Shown in pieces: positions 10,930-24,095 of a stretch of DNA of 64,000 nt. Both the position numbers and the translations under genes were made by a program. Each line of letters starts with the position of its first letter. Position 1 is the first letter of the stretch. The notes beneath the pieces were generated by a model. It was not told where the DNA came from, searched no databases, and saw only the letters and a program-made list of their open reading frames with translations. Source of the DNA: Ceratothoa steindachneri (lineage: Eukaryota; Arthropoda; Malacostraca; Isopoda; Cymothoidae); assembly GCA_963969495.1 (NCBI GenBank), contig OZ018321.1:71896286-71960285 (forward strand), written 5' to 3'.

Positions 10930-11190
10930 TCTCCCCCCAAAATGGATGATAGCATCCGCAGCCAAATCATCAATAACACTTCGCCCTCAGCAGCCATGAA
11001 TCAAACAAACATACCACAATTATACTGAATGGACAAGCGTCTTCCCTGAACAAAACACCCATCCTCCTAGGCATCACACATGATACCCACATGACCTTCA
11101 AAGCGCACCAAGATACTAAACAAAGCCTCAAAGAAAATCTACATCCTCAAAACACTACCTAACACTGTTTGGTCAATAGAACGAATCCCT
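10930..11190 (+). pseudogene. Short LINE reverse transcriptase fragment
   Basis: A frame near 11020-11110 reads like the post-palm segment of Jockey/CR1-type reverse transcriptases (SSLNKTPILLGITHDTHMTF, the step after YADD where the element re-folds against the template). Flanks are frameshifted. Small and old, with no termini visible. Confidence 0.45.
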
Positions 11191-11682
11191 TACCTTACTG
11201 AGTTTTGTAAAAGTTCTATTATACTTAGGGAAGTGGGTATCTTTTGAGAGGTTTACGTGTGATAGACAAAGTTCTGTCAAACAAACTTAAAATTCTACTT
11301 TTCCAGTATGTCATTAAAACGTCTTTTCCATTTTGTGGCCATATAGCTCTGTGGTTGTAGCTCATCACAAAAAGTCAACTAAAGCAAAAGAATACAAGCA
11401 TTCAAAATACCTTCTTACATATATGTTCATTTAACTCCCTAACTCCAAAACCCTTAATATTACAATTGAGGGGGAATTCACCATGCATTCAAGTTTAACA
11501 AAACATGTCAATATCTCAGAACACTATCATCAGTTAACATAAAATAGGAAGGTTATACAATTGCACTGTTCAACAAGAATGCTTATCACTCATCAATACA
11601 GCTAAGTGAGATGTTAACAAAGGAATAATGCACTTAATATGTATAGTTTTGGGGAAACTCTGCTCTAAACACCTCACTTTGT
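11191..11682. other. AT-rich intron spacer
   Basis: No repeat or coding signature recognised before the 5' end of the next I-group LINE at about 11683. Confidence 0.5.
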
Positions 11683-11924
11683 ATGTGGCATGGTGATTTG
11701 CCTTCCTTGTTGCAATGCTGATGGGATTCAGTGCCCCATCCAGTCCCAGCTTAGCCTCTTCTTCTTTCTGACACCCTGTCTTCTTACCCTGTTGCCTCAC
11801 TTTCCCCACAACTTTCTCTGGTCATCCTCTAATTTCACAGGGTATACACTGACCAGCTTCCTCTTACCCAACCATCCCAGGTTGCGGGAGGGGGCAACAC
11901 CCCCTCGCCCCTGACCTCCTGGAT

Positions 11925-13315
11925 GAGAGGAGTGGTTTCTAATGGTGACAGCTGGCTTTGCCTGCCCTGTATTCACCCTTTGCAGAGTGGGCTACTGTGT
12001 GGGGTGATTAGCATTTGCATCCTGTTGTGGTTCTGCGACTCTCAGGCCACTCCCCTTAGGGGAGCAAGGGATAACAGGGCCCATTGGCACATGCCCCCTA
12101 ATGACCTACTTGCAAGCATGACTGGGTTGAACCCGGGCTTTGTGCCAAGTTGAGAACCTGAATCTGCCCCTGTACAAACTTCTCAGATGGATTGGGCCCC
12201 TGCAGTCTCACAAGGAGAGGAGGGATTTCTCCCCATGGCTGGTGCCCCTGTGACAGCCAAGACTTCAATTTTAGAGATGGATCTTGGTGAGGTTGGTCCA
12301 CCCTCATTGCCTAAAAAGAAAAGAAACAGGAAGAAGACCTAAAAGACTCAGGGCTCATCTTCCTTCGCGGGAGACACAGGGATGGACGGGTCCTCTGCGG
12401 TTTCAGTAAGCGACAAGCCAAGAGTTGCATGTCAGTTTTTGAGCCTGTCGGCATCAAACGGTTTCTCATTATTCGCTCCATTGATGGCAGCATGTTGGTC
12501 AAGGGCAAGATGATCCATCAGAGGAGCGCACTAGCTATCATCATTCGTAGAGAGCTGAAAGTGACCCGTTTCTCAGAAGGGAGCCTTCTGGTAAATCTGT
12601 TGGATCCATCTGAGGAAGCCATGATTAGTACCCTTCAGTGGTGAATGTGATGTTGCACTCTACCATGAACTTCGTGAAATGAGTTGTTTATACGAGGGAA
12701 CTCTTGGACTACTCTATAGATGACATCGCCTTAGTGACTCATTCTCACGTTTGACTCTGACAGGCTCCCTGTCAGTGTGTGCCGCTTGGTATTGCTATGT
12801 ATGAAGGCATTTGTGCCACTGCCACAGAAGTGCCACTACTGTCACTGCTTCGGCCATATTAATCGCTCCTGTAGACATGCAAAGTCAGAGTTGCCCGAAG
12901 TCTGTGTAAGTTGCTCCAAGGCTCCACACAGTAAGTACAAATCGTGTGTGGCCAAGTGTATCAATTGTGGAAAGCCGCATCCCACTTCAAAGCAATGTTG
13001 TGCATATCTCCTTGAAAAGGAAATCCTGGCTGTTCAGGCCCAAGATTTTGTCTCATTTCTCATGCCTCAATGTTAAGGAGCTTCGGCTCCCTAGCCCAGT
13101 TGCGGGCTGGGTGGCACAGAAACAGTAGATCATCCAAAAGAGGGACTTCCGCCTCCGAAGCCCCCCCAGCTTTCCTTGAAGGTGACAGCACCTTCAGCGC
13201 ATTGTCCAGCCAACAACGCCCAGAGTTCTGCCTCTGGTAAGCATACAGCCATTCCTGTGAGGGTCTTGTCTTTGAAGAGGGCCCCCGCATCTCTTCCGAG
13301 CTAGGCCTGTAGGGC
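11925..13315 (+). pseudogene. ORF1 (gag-like, three zinc knuckles) of LINE copy 2
   Basis: The nucleic-acid-binding ORF1 protein coats the element RNA. The N-terminal part is low-complexity and basic, with KKRNRKKT near 12313. A central fold follows (open frame 12429-12644), then the knuckle region in frame 12777-13076: CHYCHCFGHINRSC (CX2CX4HX4C), CVSCSKAPHSKYKSC and CINCGKPHPTSKQC (CX2CX3HX6C). This is the three-knuckle layout known from I, Jockey and R1 ORF1 proteins. Frames break at 12645 and 13076. Confidence 0.75.
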
Positions 13316-16300
13316 ATATTCCTTCAATGGAATTGCCGTGGACTCTGGGTCATTTACACCCAGCATGATGTCTCTGTTCCTCTCTTTGCTTTAAATACCT
13401 CAGGCAGTAACTGTGCAGCTGCACCTGGATACGGTATGCTGTTATTTCCGCGTATATTCCACCGTTAGCCGACTTCGACACAGGGAACTTCTGCTGCGCC
13501 TTGGCATGGTTGCTGAGGCCCCTTCTCTTGCTCGGAGATCTGAACAGTAGACACCCCTTGTGGGGAGACTACTCGATTAATCCCCGGGGTCAAGTCCTGG
13601 CTGACCTGATCGATGAGCTGGAGTTTACACATCATTGCCCGAGAACCGCTTCTTTTCTTGCCTCAATCTCTTTGTGCTCTCCAGATGCACAGCCTGATTT
13701 TGGGTGGGGGCTGGTCGATGACTTTCATGCTAGTGATCACTTTCCCATTCAAATATCATTTTCTGGGCCGCTGCCACCAGAGAGCCCGCCCCGTTGGTGC
13801 TTGGCGTGGGCGTGATAGTCCGCATTTCAGGAAATGACTGATTTCTCTATCTCAGTCGAGGAGTTTAGGTCGGTTGATGAGGCCGTTGAGTTCTTCTCGG
13901 GCAACCTCATCGCCGTGAGTCTGAATACTATTCCTAGAAACTCTGGCCGTTTAGGCACGCCGACCACTCCCGTTGTGGTCAGCCGAATGTGAGTCGGCCC
14001 TCAAACAGAAGCATTATGCCTACATGCGCTATAAGCGCCCCCCGAACGATTGCACTGTCGGTGAATTCCGTTGGGCTAGTGCTAGGTTCCTCTTGGCAGG
14101 CATATGTCTCTTCACGGGAAAGACCCCTCTAACAGAGGTGTAGAAGCGAGTCAAAAGGATTTGGGGTAAGTTCTCGCAGGGCCCCCTTCCCATTCTCCAG
14201 GAGAATGGGAATGCAATCTCGGACCCCGGTGTCCGTGACAGAATCTTTCGCGACCGCTTTCTCCGCATTCTCTAGCTGGGATGCTGCTCCGCCAGCATTC
14301 AATGGGCGTCTGATGTCGCGGAAGGGCGCCGACAGGACTTTACATCCAAAGGCGGGGAGAACCCTTCAAGGACAGGTTTACTCTGAGTGAGTTGCACTCC
14401 GCTCTCGCTTCGTGCTCAGACACCGTCCCTGGTCCGAACGATGTTCCATACGCCATGTTTCGACACCTACCTGAGCGAGGCATAGCCTTTCTGTTAGATT
14501 TGTTCATCAGGATCTGGATAGAGGGTATCCTCCCAGATTCCTGCCGAATCACTACTGTGCTCGCTTTTCGCAAACCGGGGAGAGATTACTCTACCCTGGC
14601 CAGTTTCTGCCCAATCCCTCTAACCTCCTGCGTCTGCAAGTTGATGGAAAAATTGGTAAATGTTAGATTAGCCTTTTTTTCTGGACAGCAGAGGCCACCT
14701 GTCTTCTGCACAATGTGGCTTTTGCAAGTTCCACTCTACTTTGGATGCTCTGCTCCGACTGGAAAATGCAGCCTGCGAGGCCTTCCTTAGTAGACAGCAC
14801 AACGCCACAGTGTTTTTCGATCTGCATAAAGCCTATGATACCGAATAGCATACGTTATCATGGAGACTCTCTACAGGATGGGGGCGAGGGGACGCCTCCT
14901 AAGCTTTATATCTGAATTTTTGCGAGATCGTCGATTCCGCGTACGACTGAGAGGAGCCCTCTCCGGCCCAATGGTGCAGGAAGAGAGCTTCCTTAGTGTC
15001 ACACTGGTTGCCCTGAGCATCAACGGCATCACCTCGGTGCTGGCGGAAGATGTTCTCGCTACGCTCTATGTGGATGACCTTTTGATTTCTTTTGGCGCGG
15101 CCCAGATGCCAACTCTGGAGCGTCGACTCCAACAGGCATTGAACCGCGTCTCTTGTTATGCAGAAATGCGCAGGCTTCGGTTTTCCTTGGCCAAGACTAA
15201 GGTGGTGCACTTCTGCCGCCATCCACGGCTCCACCCTGACCCAGACTTGTTTCTAAATTGGAAGCGGTGGACTCGCGCATTTTCCTTGGTCTTGTATTTG
15301 ACCGACGCCTCACCTGAGACACTCATTCGCAGCCTTAGGGTCTCTCACCCCCGCCATGGATATTCTCCGTTCCATGCCGTTCAGCGCCTGGGGCATTGAT
15401 AGAGTTACTGCCTTACTTTTTTATCGATCCTTTGTTTGTTCGAAGCTCGATTACGGATTCGAATTTTATGCAGCTGAGCGTGTGCTGCGGAAGGTGGACT
15501 CGATCCACCACACCGGCCTCCGCCTAGTGACCGGTGCCTTCTGCACTTTCCCCATTGAAAGCCTACTTGTCGATGCTGGGGAGATGCCACTCGCTCTGCG
15601 CTGTGCACAGTGCATTTCTCACCTGTACCCACGAGCCCGGCGCCTCCATCAGTCACCAACAGCTCTCACTGCATTCGCAGCTGATCTCGACCGTGCCTAT
15701 GCTGCCGAGAGAAACTCCTTCGAGAGCTAGGTATAGCTCTCGGGCCGGTGGAGCCCTTGGTTCTCCCAGGACTCCATCCTGGAGGGTACCACCTTTGACC
15801 ATTTGGCGCCATGCCTCTGTTCCCAAAGCTTTTTGGAGCACATTATTGTCACGCTGGAACCATGCCAGTGTATACGGATGGCTCAAAGTCCCAAGAGGGG
15901 GTCGGTTTCCACGCCGTATCCCTTGTGTTTGAAGTTGGCGTGGCTCTGTCAGGCGCTGCGTCTGTCTTAACCGCCGAGCTAGTTGCAATACACCGCTCGG
16001 TACTTGAGACTATGCAACATGCCTGGTTCTGAGACTAGATTGTGATTTATAGCGACTCACAAAGCACGATGAATGCTCTCGGGGCATTGGAATCTCCGGA
16101 TTTCCTGGTTCGTGATATCCGTGACACCACGGTTTTGGCGAGCCGGGCGGATGTCGAGATTATCTTCTACTGCATTCCTAGGCATCTAGGAATTGCGGGG
16201 AATGAGCGCGCCAGAGTCTGCAATGACTAGGTGACCAGACAAGCGTTTCACTCTTCCTCACACCGATTTAATCGCAGGAATACGGGCAGCTCTCCAGGCT

Positions 16301-16720
16301 GCTTGGCTAAGAAAATGAGAGACGGTCGAGGGGAGCCTAAAGTTGCATGCCATTGCGCCGCGCCTGTTCCCATGGACCTACCCCCCAATGCTTCGACGGC
16401 TTCAGGTTGCTTTCTGTCATCTCTGAATTGTACACACTCGCGGGACGCACCGCCATTTGATGGAGCGCTCGCCTGCGCCTTATTGTGACAAGTGCATTGT
16501 ACCCCAGACTGTTCGCACATTCTCGTTGAATGTCCCCAGTCTGGGTGATCTTCACGCACATTACCTGTCCCGGTACCGGGATGAACGGGGTCGCTACCTT
16601 TTATCCCTTATACTCAGGATGGGTTCGTGCACACTGACTTGTGTACTTTTCACTCTTTTGATGAAAGTGGCCTCCTCCACCTTATCTAACTGTTTTTTTG
16701 TTGTTGTTTTTTTGGAAGCC
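13316..16720 (+). pseudogene. ORF2 (endonuclease, RT, RNase H) of LINE copy 2
   Basis: Visible pieces are: the start WNCRG near 13331; endonuclease GDLNSRHPLWGDYS in frame 13501-13815 and a SDHFPIQISF match; RT fingers (PGPNDVPYAMF, frame 14392-14790); palm YVDD at 15067-15078 in frame 14860-15399; thumb to 15730; RNase H beginning VYTDGSKSQEGVGFH near 15865 with a Glu in TAELVAIHRS; then IYSDSQSTMNALG near 16045 and a degraded GHVGIAGNE (here RHLGIAGNE, near 16180). A Cys-rich tail (CDKCIVPQT, near 16480) ends it. At least six frame changes or stops separate these pieces. Confidence 0.8.
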
Positions 16721-16904
16721 TCCCCTCGACGCCCGAGTATGCTTACTGCCCTTTTCGTTTTTCCTTTTTTGTTGCTTCTTTTTGTTTGTTTTCATTGTTG
16801 CTTTTTTCTGCATACTGTTATTTTAATTTAGCCTATTACTAGGCTGTCGTTAGTTCGGTGACTTGTGCCCAAGTAGGCAGTCGCCAGATGTGCTCCTACT
16901 CCCC

Positions 16905-19900
16905 CAACCCCCCTCAATGTTAAAAATGACATCCTCCGTTACTGTCCTCTCCAGGACTATGGGCACAGTCATTTCCGCACCTATTTGGAACCTTGCAAGT
17001 TCTACCAACCCGGGCGATCCATTGGTACAGCTGGAGGCACAAAGGGTTCACACCCAGACCCAGCTAAAACCAGGGCCTGACCCACTTCCCCCAGGTGATC
17101 ATTTATTGTAAGGCCAAACAGCTACTCCACTCCACCGAGTCATTATACTCACAAGAGGCAACACCCCTGAAGTTGTTTGGTAGGCCGTCTTCCGGCATTC
17201 CTAAAGCTGATGCCCAAAATGAGGACAGCACCAAAGGAGCTTTGGCTCCTGCGCCCACACCCAGTGCTAGGCTGGGTGACTCAAAGACAGTGGATCCTCT
17301 AAAGGATGAACCCCACCTCCAAAGCTGCCTTGCCTCAAAAGGTTCTGAGGTGGAGGGAGGAAAACTTTTGGATGGTTAGGCAGGTTTGGCAAAACCCCCC
17401 CAATTTTAAAAAAGCCCTCCCAAACCCGGTTAGAATAACGTAGAAAAAGAATAGCTATCTCTATTTTTCTATAATATTAATTAGTTTAATAATTATATTA
17501 AGAAAAGATCACAAGTAACAGATCACTGATCAAGAATCATGGGTACCCATGATAGCCATAACCTGTAGAAGGGGAGATGAATTATGAGTCAGTATTAGAG
17601 AAATAATCTTAATTTGATACATATTTGTTGAAATTATAAATCTAAATATCCATTTTGAATTAAATAATAAATAGCATTTTTTCTTGAAAAAAAGTGTAAT
17701 TTTGAAAAAGAACAACCAAACCCAGGTTTTTTCAAACTTCACTTGAAAAGCACCCCAAAACCCAGGAATAAAACCTGGGTATTTTATTGCTGTTTTTTTT
17801 TTTCCCCAACCCTGCAGTGAGGCCAACCTCCCCTGATAATTCCTTGAAGGTAACAAAACATTGTATGACCATTTTCCAGAGTTCTGCCTCTGGGAAGCGT
17901 ACAACCATTCCTGTGAGGGTCTTTTCTTTGAAGAGTGCCCACACATCTCATCCGAGCTAAGCCTGCACGGCATATCCTTTCAATGGAATTGCAGTAGACT
18001 CCCGGCCAACTGGGAGCTGTGGAGGCTTGTCTCTTCCCATTTTCTCTTAGCTATCTTTTTGCAAGAGACCATGCTGGGCATCTGCCTCCTGCCCACCCTC
18101 CTGTGGTCTAAATTTTTTTTTTACCCCACCACTATGTGATGGGGTCGGAAAGGAGCATGCGTCATTTACACCCGGCATGATGTCTCTATTCTTCTCTTTG
18201 CTTTAGATATATCTTTTCAGGCAGTAGCTGTGCTAGCACCTGGCTAGGAGGTATACTGTTATTTCTGTGTACATTCCACCATCAGCCGACTTTGACTTGG
18301 GGTAGTTCACCACGTTGTGTCATGGTTGTCGAAGCCCTTTCTCTTGCTTGGGGATTTCTACAGTAGACACCCACCACTCTGGAGAGACTACTTGATTAAT
18401 CCCAGGGGTTAGATCCTTATTAACAAGCTGGAGATAGGTGTCCTAAATCTCAATGAGTTTAGCATCCCGCCTGAGAACCGCTTCATTTTCCTGTCTCGAT
18501 CTATCTCTGTGCTCTTTGCATGTGCAGTCTGATTTTGGGTTGGGTATAGTCGATGACCTCCATGGTAATGATTACTTTCCCATTGAAATATCATTTTCTT
18601 GGCTGCTACTGCCTGAGACCCTGCCCCGGTGGTGCTTGACACTCGTGCGGTTGTCTACATTTTGGGAAATGACTGATTTCTCTGTCTGAGTCAAAGAGGT
18701 TAGGTCAGTGGATGAGGTCGTTGAGTTTTTCTCTGGCAACCTCATCGCTGTGAGCCTAACTACTATTCCTAGAATGTCTGGCCATTTTGCATGCTAACTT
18801 CTTCTGTGGTAGTCAGCCAAGTGTGAGACAGCTCTCAAACAGAAGCGGTATGCTTACTTTTGCTATATGTGCTGCCCAAATGATTTCACTGTGGGTGAAT
18901 TTTGTCAGGTTAGGTCTAGGTTCTGGTATATTTTGAAACATGCTTGCCGCTCTTCTTGGCAGGCATACGTGTCTTCACTTGACGGGAAGAGCCTTCTAGC
19001 TGAGGTGTGGAGAAGAGTCCAAATGATCTTGGGCAAGTTCTCACATTGTCCAGGAGAATGGGACTGCAATCTCTGAGCCCATGTCCATGGCGGAGTCTTT
19101 CGCGACTGTTTTCTCTAGCTGGGATGCTGCTCTGCCAGCATTTAAATCATGTTGTGATGTCATAGAAGGCCACCAACTAGACTTCACTTCAACATGCAGA
19201 GAGCCCTTCAACCACAGGTTTACATTGAGTGAGAGTTCCGTTTGGCTCTCCCTTCAGGCACGGATATTGACCCTGGTCCGGACAATGTCTCATACACCAT
19301 TCTTAGACAACTGGGTGAGTGAGACATGACCTTTCTATTAGATTTGTTCAACTGGATCTGGCATGAGGGTATCCTCCCAGACTCCTGGTGAATCGCTACT
19401 GTTCTCTCTTTTTGCATCTTGGGTAGAGATCACTCTACCACGGTTGGTTTCTGCCCAATCTCTCTAACCTCCTGTGTGTTCAAGTTGATGGAGAAATTGG
19501 TAAATGTTAGATTAGTCTTTTTTTTACAGCGGAAGCCACCAGTGTTCCACACAATGCGGCTTCCGCAAGTTCTACTCCACATCAGATGCTTTGCTCCAAC
19601 TGGAAAATGGCATTTGCAAGGCCTTCCTTCATAGACAGCACTATGCCACAGTGCTTTTCCAACTGGAGAAGGCCTATGATACTGCATGGGAATACGGTAT
19701 CATGTATACTCTCCACACAATGGGGGCAAGGGGATGCCTCCCAATCTTTATATCTAAATTTTTGGGAGATCATTGACTCCGCATATGGGTGGTGGAATTC
19801 AATAGAGTAGGCAAGTGTCCCCAGTTTCGCCCTCTTCACTGCCAACTATGGAGCGTCCACTCCAACAGGCATTGAGTCACTTCTCACTATGCCAAAGTCT

Positions 19901-20552
19901 ACTCGCTTTGATTTTCCTTGGCCAAGACTAAGGTCGTGCACCTCTGCCACCATCCATGTCTCTATCCTGACCTAGGCTTGTTTCTAAATGTGGTTTGCCC
20001 TGAAGTGGTAGAATCACACTGTTTCCTTGGCTCTTGTATTTGACCGACGTCTATTGTACCCGCACCATGGATATTCCTAGTTACGTGATGTTCAGTGCCT
20101 GGGCGTTGATAGGGCTACTGCATTAATTTTCTATTAATCCTCTGTTTGTTTAAAGCTTTACTGCAAATCTGAGTTTCTTGCACCTGCAGAGTAGCATGTA
20201 TTGCGGAAGGTGGACTTAATCCACCACATCAACTTCGCCCAGCAACTGGTGCTTTCGGCACATCCCCCATTGAGAGTCTACTTGTCGATGCTGAGGAGAT
20301 GCCACTTGCTCTGCACCTTGCACCTTCCACAGTGCATTATTTGCCTTTATGCACGAGCTCGGTGCCTGCCTCATTCACCAACAGCTCTAACTGCATCTAC
20401 AGCTTATGTTTCTGCCCCTGTTTCTCCCCAGGATGCCACCCTGAAGGGTATCACCTTTGACCATTTGACACCGTGCCTCTTCCCCCAAAGCTTCTACAAC
20501 ACCTTGAGTATTGGAGTATTTGTTCTTTTTGGAACACACTGCATTATCAGCC
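16905..20552 (+). mobile_element. I-group LINE copy 3, truncated at both ends
   Basis: It begins inside ORF1 about 10 bp after the 3' end of copy 2 and ends at about 20552, just before where RNase H would start. It contains the ORF1 3' part (to about 17960, split by the hAT insertion 17381-17814), an endonuclease region (about 17985-18700), RT fingers (about 19200-19560), and palm and thumb (19660-20400). The YVDD region is deleted: sequence jumps near 19800 from motif A territory to CAACTATGGAGCGTCC. Stops are frequent. Both ends missing suggests internal rearrangement rather than simple 5' truncation. Confidence 0.75.
17381..17814. mobile_element. Non-autonomous hAT-type element (434 bp)
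   Basis: It interrupts LINE copy 3. Ends are CAGGTTTGGCAAAA and, inverted, CAGGGTTGGGGAAAA. Flanks TGGTTAGG (17373-17380) and CAGTGAGG (17815-17822) differ from each other. Other LINE copies, however, read TGGTGAGG at the homologous point, so both flanks derive from one 8-bp target duplication, as hAT elements make. The interior is AT-rich with repeated AACCCRGG motifs. There is no transposase. Confidence 0.7.
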
Positions 20553-20881
<329 letters not shown>

Positions 20882-21205
20882 CCCATCAGAGGTTAAAATT
20901 TGGGATATATTTATTAATGTGGATTCAATAACTTTTCTTTTATGAAAATCTTTACACAGGTAAATTATTTGGGCCCATTATTCCATGGTTAAAATTATTG
21001 GTATGTGTAATGAATCTGTGTTCATAAATCCTCTTTTTCCAAATCTCTTCCTGTCTCAGCTACATAGAAGGAAGGAAAATTAATGCTTTTATATGTGAAT
21101 TGGGAAATTACAATGAGACCATAGCATGTAGGAATATGGATTTACCAGTGCTTTTATTCAATGGCAAATGCATTTTTAATGTTAATTTTTGCATTTATTT
21201 TTCAG

Positions 21206-21344
21206 ATTTAGCAATAGAATTTCATCTAAAATATTTTGGTGTATAAAATGTTGCACCATTCTTTTGGAAACTGAGAAGACTGAACATTCTTTTTGTCCTT
21301 CATTGGAGAGTATTTCCAAAGAATACATTGACTCTCCAAGTAAA
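21206..21344 (+). CDS. ZCCHC4: ZCCHC4-like methyltransferase, second recognised exon
   Basis: Acceptor TTTTTCAG at 21205. The favoured donor is GTAAGA at 21345, because it leaves phase 0 as required by the next exon; an alternative GT at 21340 would break the frame. The exon reads FSNRISSKIFWCIKC..., a Cys-pair segment that aligns with the linker containing FCQTCQQLLL in human ZCCHC4, between the GRF finger and the methyltransferase fold. Sequence conservation is lower here than in the flanking exons, so identity rests on phase, order and the Cys pair. Confidence 0.75.
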
Positions 21345-21904
21345 GTAAGAATGAATGGCTTTTAAATCTCAGCTTGGACTTTTTTTTCTAGAAAATTTGC
21401 TATTGTGAATTAACCATGCATCATGTAAACAAATAGTTATAGTATTTTTGTTATGGTCTTAATAATAATTTTTTTTAATGTGCTGGCATTAATTTACTCA
21501 ATTGTAGTATCTTGAGTTATCTAGTATATGCCCAAAGGCTTTGATTTGGATTCCACAGTTTCTAATCCACCAAGAATCATTACTAAAAGTACTAATCTAT
21601 TCTTTACTACTAATTCCTTAAACAGAGATAGCTAAAAGTGCCACACTAGATAATAATATTCTGTCTTTGATATTTCTTTTCCCTTTATCCAGTTTAAATG
21701 AGAAGAGTGATCGAGATGTTATTTTGTATTTAATTCTCGGTTCTTTGATTAAAAAAAAAAATTGTTTAGAAACAAATACTTAGAGGAAAGGGCTCTAAAA
21801 GGAGCAGTGAAAGTGTTTAGATGGGAGTAGATTTTTCTGGGAGCCAATGAATGAGATATAGGAAGTGAGTCTGAGCCCTGAGAATGTGAAGGAGTTTTGT
21901 ATCC
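21345..21904. other. AT-rich intron sequence
   Basis: No coding or repeat signature recognised. Confidence 0.5.
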
Positions 21905-22839
21905 CAAGAGTATGCTTTGGGTTCCATGAAATCTCCCCATAGGAGGCCTCTATGTAGCCTGTTGCATTTGGTACCTGAGGGAGCTGCACAGCCTCCCACT
22001 CTCAGTAACTGGGAAAGTTGTTGGTGTGCTTTCCCTTCACTCCATCTTGCCATTACTTTATCTTTAATTATTATTAGTATTATTATCATTGCTATTATTT
22101 AGTGTTATTTATTATGTATTATTATTACAACTATTCCCTAAATCTTTTGCCTACCCAGACTTGGTACCAGGAGTACTTTTCTCGCATACAGAGTTTGGCC
22201 CCCTAGCCATGATGCCTTGGGGGACTACATGTCATCCAAGATCACCTAACACCAGGCTATGAAAGTAATAGGGGATCACCTACCCTACTAGTTGGTGGAC
22301 CTGCCTATCTCTACTTCCCCTGTAAAGGGCACAATGATTTGCTTTCCTGGCCACCGTGCTGATGGGACTCGGTGCCCCATCCAGTCCCAGCTTAGCCTCT
22401 TCTCTTACCCTGCTTCCTCACTTTCCCTACTACCTCTCCCACAACTCTCTGGTTGGCCTCTAATTTCTCAGGGTAAGCATTGACCATCTTCTCTCAAACA
22501 GCCATCTCGGATTGGGGCTGGGTAAGGTGGGGGGAAAAGCCCCCTCCCCCTGAGCTCCGGTTTAATGTGGTGGGTTTTTAACAACCTGCCGACCCCCACC
22601 CCCACCCTAACCCTTCTCACATACACTTTCTCTTTCTTTTCACGGCCTATCAATTTTACACCCAGCCCAAGTTGGAGCTGCCATTCTAATGGGCTGCATG
22701 GCCACTCCCCAGGGGAGGAGACCCAGACAAAGACCAAACTCACAAGTGCACCGGGTGGAGCAACAATTACATTGGGGCCCCTCAATCAGATTACCTGGCA
22801 TTTTCGCGCATGCAGGCTACAAACACTTTCTGGTTATTC

Positions 22840-24095
22840 ACTCCACTGATGGCAGTATGTTGGCCAAGGGCAACATGATTCCTCAAAGGAGAGCACTAGC
22901 TAGCATGATTGGTAGAGAGCCAAAGATAACTTGTTTCTTGGACGGGAGCCTTCTGGCGAATGTGTCAGATTTCTCTGAGGCAGCCATGATTAGTGCCCTC
23001 CAGACATTTAATGGCACGCTGGTGAGTGTGATGCCGCACTCTACCATAAAGTTTGTTAAAGGAGTGGTTTAAGTGAGGGAACCTCGGTGAGTACTTCATA
23101 GATGACAATCACCTAAGAACTGGCTGACCATAGAGCCATCAAGGTTGAACGTGTGATAAGAAAACAGGGATGTGCCTCGAGACCCTCCCTTACACTCTTT
23201 CTCACATTTGACTGTAACAAGCTCCCCGAGTCGGTGCATTCCAGTTAGTATCACTACCGCGTGAAGGCATTTGTGCCACTGCCGCAGTGGTGGTACTACT
23301 GCCACCGCTCCGGCCATATGAATTGCTCCTGTAGAAGTGCAAAGTCCAGGTTACCTGAACTTTGTGTAAGTTGCTCCAAAACCACACATGATATGTCCAA
23401 ATTGTGTGTGGCCAAGTGTGTCAATTGCGGAGAGCTGCACCCTGCTTCTTCGAAGCAATGTGGTGCGTATCTCTTGGAGAAAGAAATCCTGGCCATTCAA
23501 GCTCTGGATTTTCACTTGGTCCTGGTGCTCCCGGCGCTGACTGGTGCGTCTTATGCCTCATTGTTAAAAAAGGCTCCTCTGCTCCCTGCCCCTCTAGCCC
23601 TATGAGCACAGTCGTTCCTGTGCCTATTCGGAACCCTTCTGCGGATTCTACCTATCCTCCTCCCTAGCGTGACCATTTCCCGTATAGCAAAACGTCCGTG
23701 CGACCCCACCTAGTCTTTAGATTAACATGAGGCAACACCCCTGAAGTTGGGTGTGAGGCCATCTTCCATGGTTCTTAATGTTTCTTCCTGAAAGGAGGAC
23801 ATCACCAAAGGAGCTTCGGCTTGTACTCCCACACCCAGTTTTAGGCTAGGTGAATGGAACATGATGGATCCTCAATCGGAGTGCCTCCCCCTCTCCCACC
23901 TGAAAAGGTTTTGAGGTGGAGGGAGGAAAACAGTTGGATGGTGAGGCCAAACTCCCGCACTAAGTCATCGAGGGCGACAATGCCTTCAGTGCATTGTCCG
24001 GCCAACAGCGCCCAGACTTCTGCCTCCGCGAGGTGTAGGACCATTCCTGTGAGGTTCTTATTTTTGAATAGGGCCCCCATATATCCTCTGAGCTA
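22840..24095 (+). pseudogene. ORF1 (three zinc knuckles) of LINE copy 4
   Basis: The central fold reads in 22689-23072 (ALASMIGREPKITCFLDGSL). Knuckles lie in 23261-23605: CHRSGHMNCSC (the first Cys is part of YYCH), CVSCSKTTHDMSKLC and CVNCGELHPASSKQC. A stop at 23603 and a frameshift near 23080 break it. The spacing agrees with copies 2 and 8, so three knuckles is the family state. Confidence 0.75.

Larger units (their letters stand above)
11683..16895 (+). mobile_element. I-group LINE copy 2, nearly full length but dead
   Basis: It starts at the same 5' position as the copies at 22321, 44447 and 59829 (GGCATGGTGATTTGCC...CCAGTCCCAGCTTAGCCTCTTC). It contains a 5' leader, an ORF1 remnant (about 11925-13315), an ORF2 remnant (about 13316-16720) and a 3' UTR ending in GACTTGTGCCCAAGTAGGCAGTCGCCAG. 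At about 5.2 kb it approaches the size expected of the family. Both ORFs are interrupted by stops and frameshifts. About 150 bp of endonuclease is missing near 13345. Confidence 0.85.

Noticed and set aside
12777..13076. Zinc-knuckle ORF as a ZCCHC4 C-terminal exon
   Set aside because: The knuckles belong to LINE ORF1, which recurs with the same layout at 23261, 46033 and elsewhere, and the ORF lies upstream of the methyltransferase exons.
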